Below, in pieces: positions 42,688 to 55,795 of a DNA stretch of 64,000 nt. Both the position numbers and the translations under genes were made by a program. The stretch spans positions 207,545 to 271,544 of the forward strand of contig MNCI01002315.1 of the NCBI GenBank assembly GCA_015680685.1, read 5' to 3'. The notes below the pieces were generated by a model, which made no database searches, was not told the origin of the DNA, and saw only the letters and a program-made list of their open reading frames with translations. Position 1 is the stretch's first letter. Every line of letters begins with the position of its first letter. This DNA comes from Gnetum montanum (Eukaryota > Streptophyta > Gnetopsida > Gnetales > Gnetaceae).

Positions 42688-42959
42688 ACAATGTATAGTG
42701 TCACATTCAAAGAAACTAAGTGTAAAATATAAAGGAATGTATCTACATATAGAACCAAGACATGACAATAACTTTTATTCCCCTATAATTCTTTGAAAAT
42801 TCATGTTGGCTATATATCTTGAGATATACTTGTGATCAATGTTGTTTCAAGTTCTAAAACATTTTGGGGTTCAATAAACCCTCCTTTCCTCCCCCTTCTT
42901 CAAGTTTCAAAACCCCCAAAATTTTTAGGAGTTTTTGACATATATTCATGTTAAATCAT

Positions 42960-43975
42960 CATCTTGGCAACAATATATTTATAAATTAGCAAAAGTTAGA
43001 AATAAGAAATATAACGACATTGATCATGTCAAATACATCAAGGAGGCAAATGGAAGAATTTTAGTAAATGACAACAAAATTTTGGATAGGTGGAAATATT
43101 ACTTTTAAAAAATTATTAAATGAAGAATTTCCAAGAGAAGACATCCAAGAAGAATCAAAGATGAAAAATGGGAAAGTTGCTAAACCAATAATATTTCTAT
43201 AGAAGCTTGGAAAGCACTAGGAAATACAAGAGTTTCTTGGCTAACATAATTATTTAAAAAAAATTCAAGGATAGAGAAATGCCTAATAATTAGAGAAAAA
43301 GCATTGTTGTTTCCATTTACAAAAATAAAGGAGATGTGCAAAATTGTGTAAACTATAAAGAGATGAAGCTAACAAGCCATACTATAAAACTTTGGGAGAG
43401 TCATACAAGAGCATTTTAGACTTAAATCAAAAATATCAAAAAATCAATTTAGATTTATGCCAAGAAGATCTACTATAGAAGCTATTTTCTTGATTCAACA
43501 ATTGATAAAGAAATTCAAAAAATATGAAAGAAATCTACATATGATCTTCATTGACTTGGAAAAAGCATATGACAAAGTGCCTAGAGATACTATTTGGTGG
43601 GCCTTGTAGATGAAAAACATCCCTAATAAATATATTAAACTGATTCAAGACATGTATGAAGGAGCTACCACTAAAATTAGAATAGCTTGTGGAACAACAT
43701 TTGACTTCCTACTCTAAGTAGGTCTACATCAAGGCTTTGCACTTAGCTTGTACTAATTTTCCATTATTATGGATGAATTAACAAAGGAAATACAAGATGA
43801 CATCACTTGGTGTATGCTATTTATGAATGATATTGTGTTAGTGGATATATCTCTAGAAAATATTACTTCTAAAATGGAGAAGTAGAGACATGTTCTAGAA
43901 TCAAAAGGCTTAAAAATTAGTAGAGGTAAGAATAAAATATATGGAATGCAATTTCAACAATAACATAAAAAGTAG
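42960..43975 (+). pseudogene. LINE (non-LTR) reverse-transcriptase remnant
   Basis: Plus-strand reading with several stops: KEANGRILVNDNKILDRWKY, then KNKGDVQNCVNYKEMKLTSH, FRFMPRRSTIEAIFLIQQLI, FIDLEKAYDKVPRDTIWWAL, MKNIPNKYIKLIQDMYEGA, GLHQGFALS, MDELTKEIQDDITWCMLFMN and DIVLV. These match the order of RT blocks in plant LINEs, with the A/D catalytic motif now MNDI in place of (A/T)DDI. No endonuclease domain, 3' tail or target duplication was found. Dead copy. Confidence 0.82.
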
Positions 43976-43984
43976 TGAAATAGA

Positions 43985-45419
43985 AGTGATAATTCAAGGC
44001 CAAAAATTCCCAAAAAGGGTTCTACTCCTTTTTCTATCCTAGAGATCAATGATAAGTGGCATAAGTGGTTAAATTATTATATTTTAAGTAAGAGGATGTC
44101 AATTCAAGTCATGCTTGAGGAATTCTTATATTTCTATGTAATTTTTTTAATGTAACTTGTTGACTATATGTCTTGTGATATGCCTATAATCAAATCATTT
44201 TAAGTTTTAACATGTCCTTTTCATATTCAAAGAAGGTTTTTTAAGATTGATTATTAGGATAGGGTCAATTTCCTATCCCAAAGCAAATTATTTTGGATTT
44301 TGATACCTCCTCTTTTTTCTAGTTTTAGTAGGAAGCTTTTTAAAAATTGATAGTAAGGGCAAGGATTAATTATTTTCCTTTTCCAAAGTAATTCTTCCCC
44401 ACCTCCTCTCCATACAACCAACCCCACCACCATCACAAGAGTAGAGGTTTTTAGGATTGGTTGTAAGTATCCTTTTCCAACACAAAAGGGGAGGTTTTTA
44501 AAGGATTGCTTGTAAGGATGAAAACTTGAAGAGACATTCCCACAACTGTTGAGCCTTTCCTTTTATGTTGTATTGGAGTTTCACCTCTTTGTTACTCCTT
44601 TTTGGTTATTCTCTAAATTTTTTCTTTATAATAAATTTTATTTTTGAGGTCCAAAAACCCCATTCCCTATGTGACAATTATGAAATTATGCTAATGAGAA
44701 AGGGCTCATTATCTAATAAGGATTTGTAGAGAAAAGGTTGTCAATTCAAATCATACTTAAGACACCATTATATTCCTCTATAGCTCTTATAAAATATTAT
44801 GTTGGTTGTATGTCTCAGGGTGTTCTCAAAGTCAAATTATTTTGGGTTCCAACATCCCTTGATTATGTGAAGTTATATAAGAATTAAGAGATTAATATAA
44901 AGCATTAAGAGATTATGAGATGTTAAGTAACTTGTGATACAACTATAAGTTAAATTCCTTTTAATGAAGGGGATTGAGCTACTTCTTTGTATAGATTATG
45001 CACCACTTGAAGCAAATTAGGAATCATTGTAGTTTCCTAATTTCTTATTTTGGATGGATTGAATAGAAAGAGGCTTTTAGTCTCTATGGTCCAAAAAGAA
45101 CAAGAAGAACAAATTTTAAAAAATTGATTTTTATATCCAAGATGCTATGGTGGCATGGTGGGTCTATCTTGGTAGTGGATGATGGTCTCAAATCTTGAAA
45201 AGATTTAGAATGTGACTATGGCCTAACCACGAGTCTCCTTGAGTTGTGATTGTGATCATGATCTCACAGTGAGTGGATTACAAGGTTTTGTGAACCTTGT
45301 TGTAATCTTCTAATAAATTAATTGAAGATAGCTAGTTTTCTTGTTTTCTAGCAACTTATTTTATCTTTGCATAATATCTAGAAATGCATAATATTTAGAA
45401 ATGCTTCAAGAATTTCATA
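43985..45419. repeat. Short tRNA-derived-like repeats (three related copies) in AT-rich spacer
   Basis: Segments near 44050-44225 and 44690-44850, and a partial one at 42785-42905, share an order: a gtcaattcaa(g/a)tcat word like a pol III B box, a tt(g/a)ttg(a/g)(c/t)tatatgtct segment, and a tcaaatcattttaagtt-like tail. This is the pattern of a plant SINE family, but no clean cloverleaf or poly-A boundary was defined. No gene is supported in this region. Confidence 0.35.
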
Positions 45420-46802
45420 TGTAAAGTCGAAGACTTTTAATGGTGTAGATGGCACCAATGCTTTTGCAAGTTGGCTAAAGGCACTTACAAAGTCTTTTTA
45501 GTTGGAAGAGGTACCAAATAACTTGACGATACATATTACTGAATCTAGATTGGAAGGTATGGCTTGTACTTGGTGGGAAAAGGAATCTTAGCATTATGAA
45601 AGACGAAACAGACAACCTATCAGAGATTGGGATCTAATGAAATATAGGTTGAAGAGAAAATTTAAGCAGTCTCTTCAGAGATAAGAAACCATTATAAAGT
45701 TGAAATTCTTAAGGCCAAGTAACAATGACGTTAAAGAATTTTACATCAAATTTTGTGATCTATTCCATCAAGCTAAGGTAAATTGGGAGGAGTATGAGCA
45801 AGCTTCAATCTTTTTAGGAGGTCTCAGAATGGCATATCAGTAGGAGTTATCCTTTTATGAATCATAAACTCTTGATGAGTCTTATGATTTGGCACTCAAG
45901 GCTAAGAAGAAATTAGATGGATCTGGAAAATGGAGCAAACAAACTTCTAAGGGGAAGGAGAAGGGATCTAGATCTAATAAGGGATCCAGATCCAAATTTG
46001 AAGACAAGGAGGGCAACCAAGATAAGAATACTGAAAGAGGTGATGATAAGGACAAAGCCAAGAAGGATCAAGGCAAGGGAGGCAAGGGTCAAGGAAGCAG
46101 CTCATCAAAACTACAATGCTTCAAATGTGAAGAATGGAGACATAAGCAATGGAAATGTCCATTTTACAAGGCAGCCAAAGGAAAAGATGTGCAAACCATG
46201 GAGGTGGAGGAGACATCAAGCCAAGCTCTTCAAAGAGGTAATCCTAATGCTCATTAAATTAAGGATGTTTCTAAATCAAATTCTTGTGCATTCATGGGGA
46301 ATGTAAATAAAGGAGATCATCTTGATAGGAAATTTTTGTTTTGGATTAGGGCTAGTTATTTTCTTAGTTGCAAATGAATTCATTTTTTAATTAATAGGGG
46401 AGCCCAAAAAATGTTATTTCTTCTAGGATAGTTGCTAAATTGGGTTTGGTAACTAATCTTCATCTAAGACCCTTTACGGTGCATTTGTTTTCTAAATATT
46501 TTTCCCAAGATGTAAGGGAATAATGTAATTTGAAATTTAAAATTAGAAGTTTTCATGATGTTGTGAAATGTGATGTGCTTCTAATAGATTATGTTGATGT
46601 AATTCTTAGTAGGCCTTGGAATTTTAACAATGGTGCTCAGTTTGATGAACCCAAAAATGTGTGGAGTGTAGTTAGTCCTAATGGAACCCATGATTTGGTT
46701 CCCATGAGAGTTGAACAAGTGATGCAACAAAACTCACTTAATGCTTTCTTAATCCTTTTAGGAAAGAGAAAATATATTAAGGAAAAATGGTGGACACTTT
46801 GA
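45420..46802 (+). pseudogene. Ty3/gypsy gag-protease remnant
   Basis: The frame starts FNGVDGTNAFASWLKALTKS and runs with stops through MACTWWEKES, RDWDLMKYRLKRKFKQSLQR and EFYIKFCDLFHQAKVNWEEY (gag core), then a Lys/Gly/Asp-rich open stretch (45889-46257) with a zinc knuckle CFKCEEWRHKQWKCP (canonical CX2CX4HX4C). After a gap it resumes at 46530-46802, with CDVLLIDYVDVILSRPWNF, equivalent to the second conserved block of gypsy proteases (ILGRPW). The knuckle differs from the short type in elements 1-3, so this is a different gypsy lineage. No LTRs could be assigned. Confidence 0.8.
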
Positions 46803-48340
46803 AGAGATTTGAGGGTGAAGTTCAACTTAGTGCTGATTTTGTGCAAGAGATGAGGGATCTCCATGCACAAGTAAAATCAAATCTTGAGAAGAAGGTTGAA
46901 CTAAATTAATCTATTTCACTTAATCTTTTTATCCTTTGTGAGTGAATGGAAGGAATATGTGATGAACTAAATTTTTTTCATTTCTAGCCAATGTGGATAT
47001 CTCAAGGTTCATACCATATTCAAAATAAATAAAGGCTCATCACAAAATCAAAATAATAACTTGCATAATGTCATCCCTATCATTGAAATGGAGTGTTATA
47101 AGATAACTTAGGATATCATAGGAAATTAGCCAAACTCATGAAATATAATTTATGTGCAATAAAATAAAAAATTAAAAGTTATTAAGAAGAGATAGAAAAA
47201 ATTAAGATGAAAGGATGCAACCTTACACAAAAGTTAAAAATTATTTGTGCATCTTGAAAATAAAGTAGGTAGAAGTTTAAAAAGAAAAAAGAAAAAAAAA
47301 TATGGAGAAGAAAAGCATGGTAATGTGAAAAAGGATGTGAAACCTATGAAGAAGCATGGTGCTCATAGCTCAATGTAAGAAGATGTAAAAAAGTACATAA
47401 GCAAAATAGAAAAGTATTTAATGAAAGAAGACATGTATAAATAAGAGTACCCAGACAAAATGAGTGAAGATATAAATCATATAAACATAGTCCACAAGCA
47501 AGAAGAAACACTCAGGGATAAGAGTATGAATCAATCCTACCTAAAAACTATAGTTTGTAGAAATATTATTATATTTATATTAAGGATCATGATGAGGATA
47601 ATATTTGATGCCCTGTAAATAATTTAACACAATTAAAATATTACAAACTATGTATTATTATTATTTTAAAACTAACCAGTACCTCCTACATGTTAATTAG
47701 TCATTATCCTTTCCAATCCTTAAGAAATAAATTGTAATCAATGATTTAAAATATCTTGTAAAGAAATAATATGTGAGTTATGGATAGCACTATTCTTCAT
47801 AATTTCAATATGACATTAGAGTAGATTCAATAAATTTATGCCAAGATAGTTGAATTTTTTATACACTTATTGTAATTACAACCAAATATTAATTTTCCCT
47901 TTACTATATTTTATGTTAGAACATTCAATGTGATTACAAGATCATTCTATCGCTACTACAATAACTCAACATGACTACAATATTTTCAACACAACTTCAA
48001 TCTTAAACATCCCTTTGTTAATGTTGATCTATTCATTACTATGTTTCATTATTGATATCCATCCCTTCATAAACTCTTCACATTTGAATAGTGTAGTTAG
48101 GTTATAAGATTAACTAGTGGTCTATAATCTTCAGTTAATTTATGTAATTTGTTATTTCCATTTAAGTGAGATAATGTATCTTTGTAAAAGATATGTAGAA
48201 CAAATCTTGAAAGGAAATCTTATGAACATTGATGAAAATTAGAAAGGACAATAATGAAAGTGGTTCATCATAGACCTAGACTAGCCTAGGATATGAAATC
48301 CCATTTTCAATGATGTTTTCTTTTGTACAGTATTATTTTT
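46803..48340. other. AT-rich spacer
   Basis: The first ~100 bases (FEGEVQLSADFVQEMRDLHA) may still belong to the pol of the preceding gypsy remnant. The rest is A-rich, without a supported gene. Confidence 0.45.
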
Positions 48341-48490
48341 AGATGATAGCTTAATGGTAAGAGCCTTGTAATGGAAAGCCCAAGCTACAAATTCAATTTA
48401 ATGAACAACACTTAAAGTGAGGGTAAGGTGCTTATTTCTCAAGTAGTAAGACCTAAGTTCAAGCTTGGGCTCAAGCACTCAAAAGAGGAT
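48341..48490 (+). repeat. tRNA-like SINE candidate
   Basis: gatagcttaatggtaagagc resembles a pol III A box (TAGCTTAATGG) and is followed about 35 bases later by ctacaaattcaattt, a weak B-box match. A similar pair recurs at 48433-48470 (caagtagtaagacctaagttcaag). No terminal duplication was verified. Confidence 0.3.
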
Positions 48491-48498
48491 AGGCTTTT

Positions 48499-49735
48499 TG
48501 ATGAGGTGTTTAGTGGTAATTTATATATGGATTATAAGTCCTGGATTTAGGAAGTGTTTCATCTACCTTGTGTTTACAGTCTAGCATGTTCGATTGGGGT
48601 TCTTAGTCTTCTAAGATGTATTCTTACCTTCTATATCACACTCTAAGATTATGTGCATAATTCTAAGCTCTTTAGGATGATTTTGGCTTCATTCAGATGT
48701 CCTTTGATCCTTCCAGTATGTTTCTTTGGGTTATAGCTTTTATTCAACATCAAGGATAGAAAGTATGATTTGGGGGGTAGGGATGTTGACTACCCTACAC
48801 TCCTACGTCAATGCAGGGACATTGAAGCAAGCTTTCTCTAGGCCTAGTTTACCTTGATTTATCTTTGGTGTGATTAGGATGGGCTTGAGCTATATTGATG
48901 AATGATCGTTGATTCTAGATGCTAACGAACCTCCTTCGTTTCTCCATGAAAATGATAAATACCTGGGATGAGCTCTCACACATAACATAGTTATAGCTTA
49001 AGCATAAATTGGATTTCATTTAGAGTTTTGATGTTTGGTTTGTGTGAAGATATTTTTCTCCCTTAGGTAAGTTGATTTCTTTCCTTATTTTGTATGTGTT
49101 TTGAGTTGTCAATTTCAATAGTGTGAATAGACTTTGTCAGAGTCCTACCTTGCTTGTGTAGCCTAAAATTGTTTGGTTGATACAAAGCCTAATTTTTGCA
49201 TAATGAATAAAGCTTATGGTTTTCCTTATTTCATAGTTGATATCTTAAAGATAAAAATAATAAAAATATTTATTTAATTTCTATTTGATTAAGTTGTGAT
49301 GATTCATTCCTTACGCAAGGAGGTCACAACTCTATGGCATGGTGTTGGACTATTGAGGTTGTAAAAAAGAGCCATTTTTATTGCATTTTGTATTTGATGT
49401 TGCACCTATCCCTAAGAGGGATTGTGTAACGAGCTTGCCCATGTTCCTAAGTGGGATTTCAATGCATGCGTATTTATTACTTGTTTCTTATAAAGATAAA
49501 ATCCATAAAAGTATAAAATATAAAATTCTAAATACTCTCTCATCTTCCTCACCATGGAAACATGGGCTCTAATTGTACCATATACGATATAATATCTTTA
49601 ATATTTCTTAAACACAATGAAATACATGAGTGTTCTTACTAATCCACTCAATATCCTCTTCAAAGCTTATGACTAGATTGCACTACGATTCGTATGATAT
49701 ATTCCATTGATCCAAAACTAGCAAGACCCCTATCA
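48499..49735 (+). repeat. 5' LTR of element 5
   Basis: 1237 bp. Homology to 54668-55336 begins at TGATGAGGTGTTTAGTGGTAA. A tempting inner start is TGTTGACTACCC at 48782, preceded by a G-rich run, but the upstream ~280 bases are also shared with the right copy. Confidence 0.7.
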
Positions 49736-49752
49736 TTGGCACCGTTACAAGG
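49736..49752 (+). other. Primer-binding site of element 5
   Basis: TTGGCACCGTTACAAGG directly after the LTR; TGGCaCCGTT matches the Asp-tRNA complement at its start and decays after it. Confidence 0.5.
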
Positions 49753-49972
49753 AAAAGTGTTCATGAATTGCCTTGAAATACTTGTACATTCACAATTTTC
49801 CTTTTTTTAAGTTGTTGATTTTGTAGGAAATAAGAATTGAAGTAATCATGGCTAAATTGAGTGATGAAAATATATTGAAGAAAAAGTCTTAATTGGTTTA
49901 AATCACTTTCAAAAACATGGTGAATGAGGTAGCATCTTCTATCATAGTAAAATTTCATCAAGACAAACTAGG

Positions 49973-51190
49973 ATGATGGCTGATGCACATGGACAATTTT
50001 GCAAAGAACCTAGAGAAGCTACACCTACCACCTTTGAGGAGGCTTTGTCTAATCAAGACTTCATCAAGTATTTGGTAGATTATGAATCCATGTCTCCCCA
50101 ACATTCAAAGTATGTTTCTCATAAAAAACAAGAGCTTTGTGATATGATTACAAAGTAAGAGTATGAGTACATACATGCTAGGAAGCAAACAGGATCTTCT
50201 TCTAGACACTTCCATTACAACAACATGAATGATTCTAGGGGAAGATGATCCATGCATATTTTTCTATCAGAATTGAGATATACTTGTGGTAATTTGAAGT
50301 AGCCATTAGTCCACCTTTTTCTTACCTTCAATTGGATAGAGGTATTGATGGCTTGGATGAGCCATTGTTTCCATGGACCTATAAGGGTCAAATTCATGAA
50401 GCAATTTGCATCTCACCTAAAAGAATTAAGAAGAGGAAAGTTAGAAAGGTTGATGTGACTAACATTCCCATATTTAATGGGAAGTTATATGATGATCCCT
50501 GACTCCATATTCAAACATTTGTAATCACTTGTGAGGTACAAGGGTTGAATAGTAAGTGACAAAAACTCTATCTTTTCCCCCACACACTCATTGATTATGC
50601 TAGAACATGGTATTAATCTCTTTTACCTAGTTCCATATCTTCTTGGATAGACATGTTAAAAGCTTTTAATGTCAAATTTCATTCTTATGCATGAGTTGCA
50701 AACGTTAGAAAGAAGATAGTAGGATTTATTCATGATACTAGCGAATCATTATATGTGGTCATAGAACAATACAATTTCTTGTTCAATCAATTTTTAAATC
50801 ATGGATTTAGCAAACATGACCAATTAATGCACCTGGTAGAAGAACTATAGTTGCAAACCCATGAAAGGATGAATATGTATATCAAGGGTGATCTTTATTA
50901 GAGGTCTATGATTCAAATTGTTGATATGTTGGATGTTGTAGCTAAATTGGAAGGTGAATGACATAAGCATACAAATGTATAGAAAGAAAACATAAATTCC
51001 TAATGTTATATGAATGTAAATAATGTTGAATATAATATTCAAGCTTCTAATTCTATTGATGCCCTTGTTCAGGAAAGCATGAGAACAAAAAAGATTTTGG
51101 TAGACCTTGTCAATGTTGTTAATAAGGTTTGTGATGTGCTACATCAAAAGAGAACATTAGGTTTCAAGGATTTGGGAAAAAAAATTCATT
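49973..51190 (+). pseudogene. gag of element 5 (decayed)
   Basis: Pieces in order: ADAHGQFCKEPREATPTTFE; VDVTNIPIFNGKLYDDP; LHIQTFVITCEVQGL; FPHTLIDYARTWY; SWIDMLKAFNVKFHSYA; VANVRKKIVGFIHDTSESLY; EQYNFLFNQFLNHGFSKHDQ; MHLVEEL; and an open end piece at 51010-51192 with HQKRTLGFKDLGKKIH. This is the Retrotrans_gag pattern, with at least eight stops, mostly TGA or TAG where Trp, Arg or Gln would be expected. No zinc knuckle was found. Confidence 0.72.
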
Positions 51191-51192
51191 GA

Positions 51193-54100
51193 AGCAACTA
51201 GAAAAGTTAAAACAAGGAGTAAGAGGCCTTACCATGATTAAATTCCTTATCTTTATAATCCATTTTTCTAGTCACAACTTTAACAAGGGATGGAACCAAT
51301 CCTTTGAGTACGTCCTCTACATCACAAAAACCTTCCTTATGCCATCCTTCTTCCCACCATGAAACTTAGTAGGCCACAAACCATATACCTCATGCAATGC
51401 CCCATCAATATTGGCCATATCCATCATAACCATCTTCACGGCTACAAGTCCACCAATATCCATCATGGTCATCTATGCCATCATAGGGGGTAATTTTAAA
51501 TCAACCATAGTGGAAACATGTTTAGTTCCTTAATGCAAGGTACTACCCTCATTTTTCATCATCATACACCATTGGTAGTACCATAATAGTCATGTTCCTT
51601 TCATGGCACAAAATTCATCAGCTCATAGATGGAAGAATTTTTGTAAGAGAAAGAAGAACAAAAATATCTATGAGGATTCATGCTCACTACCCTTACCATC
51701 ATCTTCAAAGAAATGAGACCAAGGGGAATATACTTCTAAATAACAAGCTCATCAAGAAGCTTGTCAAGTGCTAGTTTGAACTTAGTCATGCGAGAAGGGT
51801 CCTCCACATAACATCTTTGGTGATATAGTAGGGTTTGTTTGTTGATATGCTTTTTTATTTAATGTTTGTTTGTTGTGTATTTATGTATTTTTTTAAAAAA
51901 TAATAATATATCATTCTCTAATTTTCTTATTATTTTGGTTTGATATTTGTTTTGAGTATGTTTTTGTGTATACGGAAAATTAATTCATATGCTTTATAAA
52001 TGCTCACTCAGTAAGCCAATAGTAGATGAGTAAGTTACATTTGTGATGATGATGTGTGAATGCCAAATAGGTCCAAACTAGAGCCTTGATTGATGTAATT
52101 CCCACATAACAAAATTCATCCACTCATTTATCTTCTATCCATCACTGGTGAACTAGGCTTAGATTCAACAAGAAGCTAGGATTCACACCATGTTTTTGAG
52201 GCTATTGCTACTAGAATTGTTAGCAATTTATGGGTCCACAACTTATGGTGTGAACTCTATAATCTTGGAAGAGTGCTCAATCACTTGTAAAAAAAGGATG
52301 TGACATCGAGGATCCTTGTGACCATTGGATGGGTCTAATCAGTATGATTGAACTAAGGAACATGTGCTATCATGCCTTGTCATCTTGGTCAGAAGAGGTT
52401 CATGATCTTATAGACCTGTGTGTGCCATGTGGTGAGGGATGAATTCTCATGTTTGTGCAAGTTGAAAATTCCAAGTGATGATCTGATACTTAATCATTCC
52501 CATGATTTCCATGCATCATCAAAAACTTTCTTCTCATGAAAGAAAAAAGATGAAATCTTTAAAAAAATCTAGAACAGAAAAAATGAAAAGAAAATAAGTG
52601 AAAAATATAAAAAGAGAACAAAAGCAAAAGAAAGAAAAAATTAAAAGATGAAGAAGAGGTGATGAAAAGAGCAATGTAACTCCAACCTTATCAATCCACA
52701 TAAATTGGTATCTTTACCATTCCAAACTAATTTTATAGTTGCTCAAATAAAAATCAAAATGAGTGGTTGGACCAATAATCATATAAAGTCTATCTCATGT
52801 TCAACCTATGGCCTAGATCACTTAACCTACAAATGTAATAGTCCAAGACAATCTCTCAATCATTCCTACCCATGGTCATGAAGGCCTAGAAGTCTCTCTC
52901 TTAGTGAACTTTGGCAATGTCAATTGTTTCTTCCACTTAATTCCTAAATCCATTTATTCCTATTTGTAATTTCTATTAAAATTTAGATTAGTTAATGCAA
53001 CAAAAGAAATCGATAAGGGGTTTTCAATAAAGCCAAATTCAAAGAACCTGCTATGCATATGTGTATAAATAAAGGAAAACCAAATTGGAATCTTGACTTC
53101 TAGATAATTTATGTCATGTTGTCTTGGTTTAGTTTCACCAATGGTTAGACTGCAAAATAATCAAGGCTAGATAGCATTGGTAGCAGTAGGTGTGACCTTA
53201 CACTTAGAAAAGGGACTTAGAGGTCTATCCCTACTATGTGGATGAGCAGAGATGAAGGAATGTAGTAGTGGGTCTCTCATAGTGTGTAGTACATGCTTAA
53301 GTACTTCCATGAGCTAATTGAATGGTTGGCTAGGGATTTGGTGATGTTGCACTTGCACATTCTTTCTCTTGTTCATTATTTATTCTTCATCTCTTTTCTT
53401 TCCATTCAGTGCATTGTTGTGTGTGGTAGGAAATTAATCAAGTAAAGTGGAGAATGAAATTTCATCATCCATGGGAATGGACTTGCATTTGATGTTAATG
53501 TTTCACTAGTTATTGGGAATCCATGGATGTCCCATCAATAGGCTTCACAAGATTAAGAAAGATAGGTGCCTACTATGGGAAGGACCTACTTGTGAATTCT
53601 TAGTAACTTGGCATTATGAGTGAGTGAGCTCAAGCTTACCTCCTAGTAATGGTGGTGGTTACGTGACATAAAGTGCTTTATTGGGCTTCCATTTATATGA
53701 GTGTTAATTCTTAGAGCTTCAAGGTTTGATCATGACAATCTTTTTTTCAGCTTACCTTACTTTTCCCTATTTGTTTGACCTTGGGGTACTCTATTTATTT
53801 ACCATTTTTCTAACCCCATTAGTTTGGATGCCACCTAGGATAATATTTTTATGTTTTAGTATTCTTGTTCTCTTTTGTGGCTTGTTTGATTTGATCCTTA
53901 ATTGGATTCTTGTAATTTTCATGAGCATTTGTTCTTCTTGTTCTTTCCATTTGCATTTTTCATGTGGTTCAAGCTAGGTGTCTTGTAACCTAGTTGTGGA
54001 AAAGAGACATTAATTTGGGTATGTACTTTATAATTTTAGTGGTTATTTAAATTATTTCCACCTTATTTTTAGTTATGATTATATTCCTCTTGTGTCCTAG

Positions 54101-54655
54101 GGATTATACTTATCATTGTTCCTATGGCCATTTTTTGCAATGGTAGTATAATGCCTTGGGGATCTTACTTGATTTTTAGCATTTTCATAACTCATCATGT
54201 TTTAGCAGGAGAATCGTTGTTCTCGAAAGAATAGGAAGAATAACATCAATCATCAAATCTAGTACCTATATGTCAGAAACCTTTCTTAAGAGAGAGATTT
54301 GCAGGTCATGCTATTGATCTTTTCAGTTGAGCACTTACCCTTTCAAGATCTTCCTAACAAGTATCAAAGAAGATGGTAGGAGCTTGTATGAAGATGGATG
54401 ACATGGAAAAAGATGTAGATGAAAATGATGTAAAGCAAAGACCTATCCTTCTGACTTCTTGCTATTCCATGTAGGCATGTTAGGGCAATTTGCTTCTTTA
54501 CCATCATCCCTTAGTACTTCTCAGTGAGGTAGCTTGTATTGTAATGTAGTTAGGGTCTATATTGTACATTTGTAAATTCAAGCATTGATCTTGTTATGGG
54601 TCTAGTCCTTATTTTTATGTCTTGAGTTTTAAAGCTATGAAACTAGCTCTACTCA
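51193..54655 (+). other. Rest of element 5 interior, no supported gene
   Basis: AT-rich sequence. One piece near 53490-53535 (FHHPWEWTCI / VTSLVIGNPWMSHQ) and the 51240-51560 region, rich in ccacc/ccatc, may be decayed coding sequence but cannot be assigned. The 83-codon hydrophobic stretch at 53726-53977 looks like T-rich chance reading. Confidence 0.4.
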
Positions 54656-54667
54656 GTCATGGGGATA

Positions 54668-55336
54668 TTATGAGGCATCCAATGGTAATTTGTATGTCAA
54701 TTATAAGCCTTGGATTTAGAAAGTATTTCATATATCATGTGTTTGTAGTCTAGTATGTTCGATTGAGGTTCTTAGTCTCCCAAGATGTATCCTTACCTCC
54801 AATGTCACACACTGAGATTGTGTGCATGATTCTAAGCTCTTTAGAAGGATTCCAACTTCATTCAAATGTTCTTTGATCCTTTTGGCATGCTTCCTTGGGT
54901 TCTAGCTTTCATCTAGGATCAAAGGTAGAAAGTGAGATTTGGGGGAGGAGGGGTTTACATTGACTACCTTGCATCAACACACCCTCTATGTCAACATAGG
55001 GATGTTAACACATCCTTCTCTAGGCCAAGTTTGCCTTGGTTTATCTTCAGTGTGTCCAGGATTAGCTTGGGCTATGTTGATGGATCTTTATTGATGCCTA
55101 GACATTAACAAACCTTCTCTATTTCTCCATGAAAACTATAAATACCCAAGACAAGCTCTCACACATAACTTAGTCATAACTTAAGCATAATTTGAATTTC
55201 ATTTTGGCTTTTGGTATTTGATTTGTGTGAAGAGCTCTTCCTCCCTTGGGAAAGTTGATTTCTTTTCTTATCTTGTGTGTGTTTTGAGTTGTTGCTTTTA
55301 CAAGTATGGCTAGACTCTATCAAAGTGCTACCTTGC
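54668..55336 (+). repeat. 3' LTR of element 5, cut by element 4
   Basis: Parallels 48499-49177. The preceding bases AGTCATGGGGATA are the polypurine tract and match the tract used by the other family members. Confidence 0.78.
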
Positions 55337-55757
55337 TTATGAGTGGCGAGGTATCCCTACGCTCAACCATATGAATATGAGGGTACATGCACGATCTAAT
55401 CAAATTTGAAGCACTAAGTGCTTATGTGCCTGCACAGAACCCAGACATGTTAGTCAATCATTGTCTTCCCAAGCTTACTTGTATAACACGATTGTATGGT
55501 TAAGTAAACTTGAGGTATACGATTTTTATGTATTTTTTGTGTTTTATGTCCTACTGCTACAAAGGTAGAGGTGAACTAATTAAGTAACTAATTTCTAACT
55601 AATCCTAACACCAGCATCTATTCCCACTTTCCGTACACATCCTAAACTAGAGCAACACTACTAGAATTACCAAACGCTAATCGTTATTGGGTTACCAAGT
55701 GTTCCACGCATGCTTGAAGTGATCGTACTGAGTGTGCTTACCAAGGGGAGTTAACAA

Positions 55758-55795
<38 letters not shown>

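Larger units (their letters stand above)
48499..55336 (+). mobile_element. LTR retrotransposon element 5 (plus strand, gag only, interrupted)
   Basis: The left LTR is at 48499-49735 (TGATGAGG... to CCCCTATCA). The primer site is at 49736-49752, decayed gag at 49973-51190, the polypurine tract just before 54668 (GTCATGGGGATA), and the right LTR starts at 54668. The right LTR matches the left up to ccttgctt and then stops at 55336, where element 4 begins. The remainder of that LTR is not seen in the window. No RT or integrase is recognisable between 51200 and 54650, although decay makes this less certain than for elements 2 and 3. A TATA box (TATAAATAC) lies near 55135, weaker at 48949. Confidence 0.72.

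Noticed and set aside
48782-49735. Shorter LTR for element 5 starting TGTTGACTACC after a G-rich run
   Set aside because: The ~280 bases upstream are also shared by the right copy, and the tract CATGGGGATA before 54668 matches the family polypurine tract.
53726-53977. 83-residue hydrophobic, membrane-like frame
   Set aside because: Results from T-rich DNA inside a decayed gypsy interior; no conserved partner or start context.
55761-55792. (GA)16 and the other simple repeats (1423-1441, 2989-3008) as regulatory sites
   Set aside because: Ordinary microsatellites; the GA run is in one LTR copy only.
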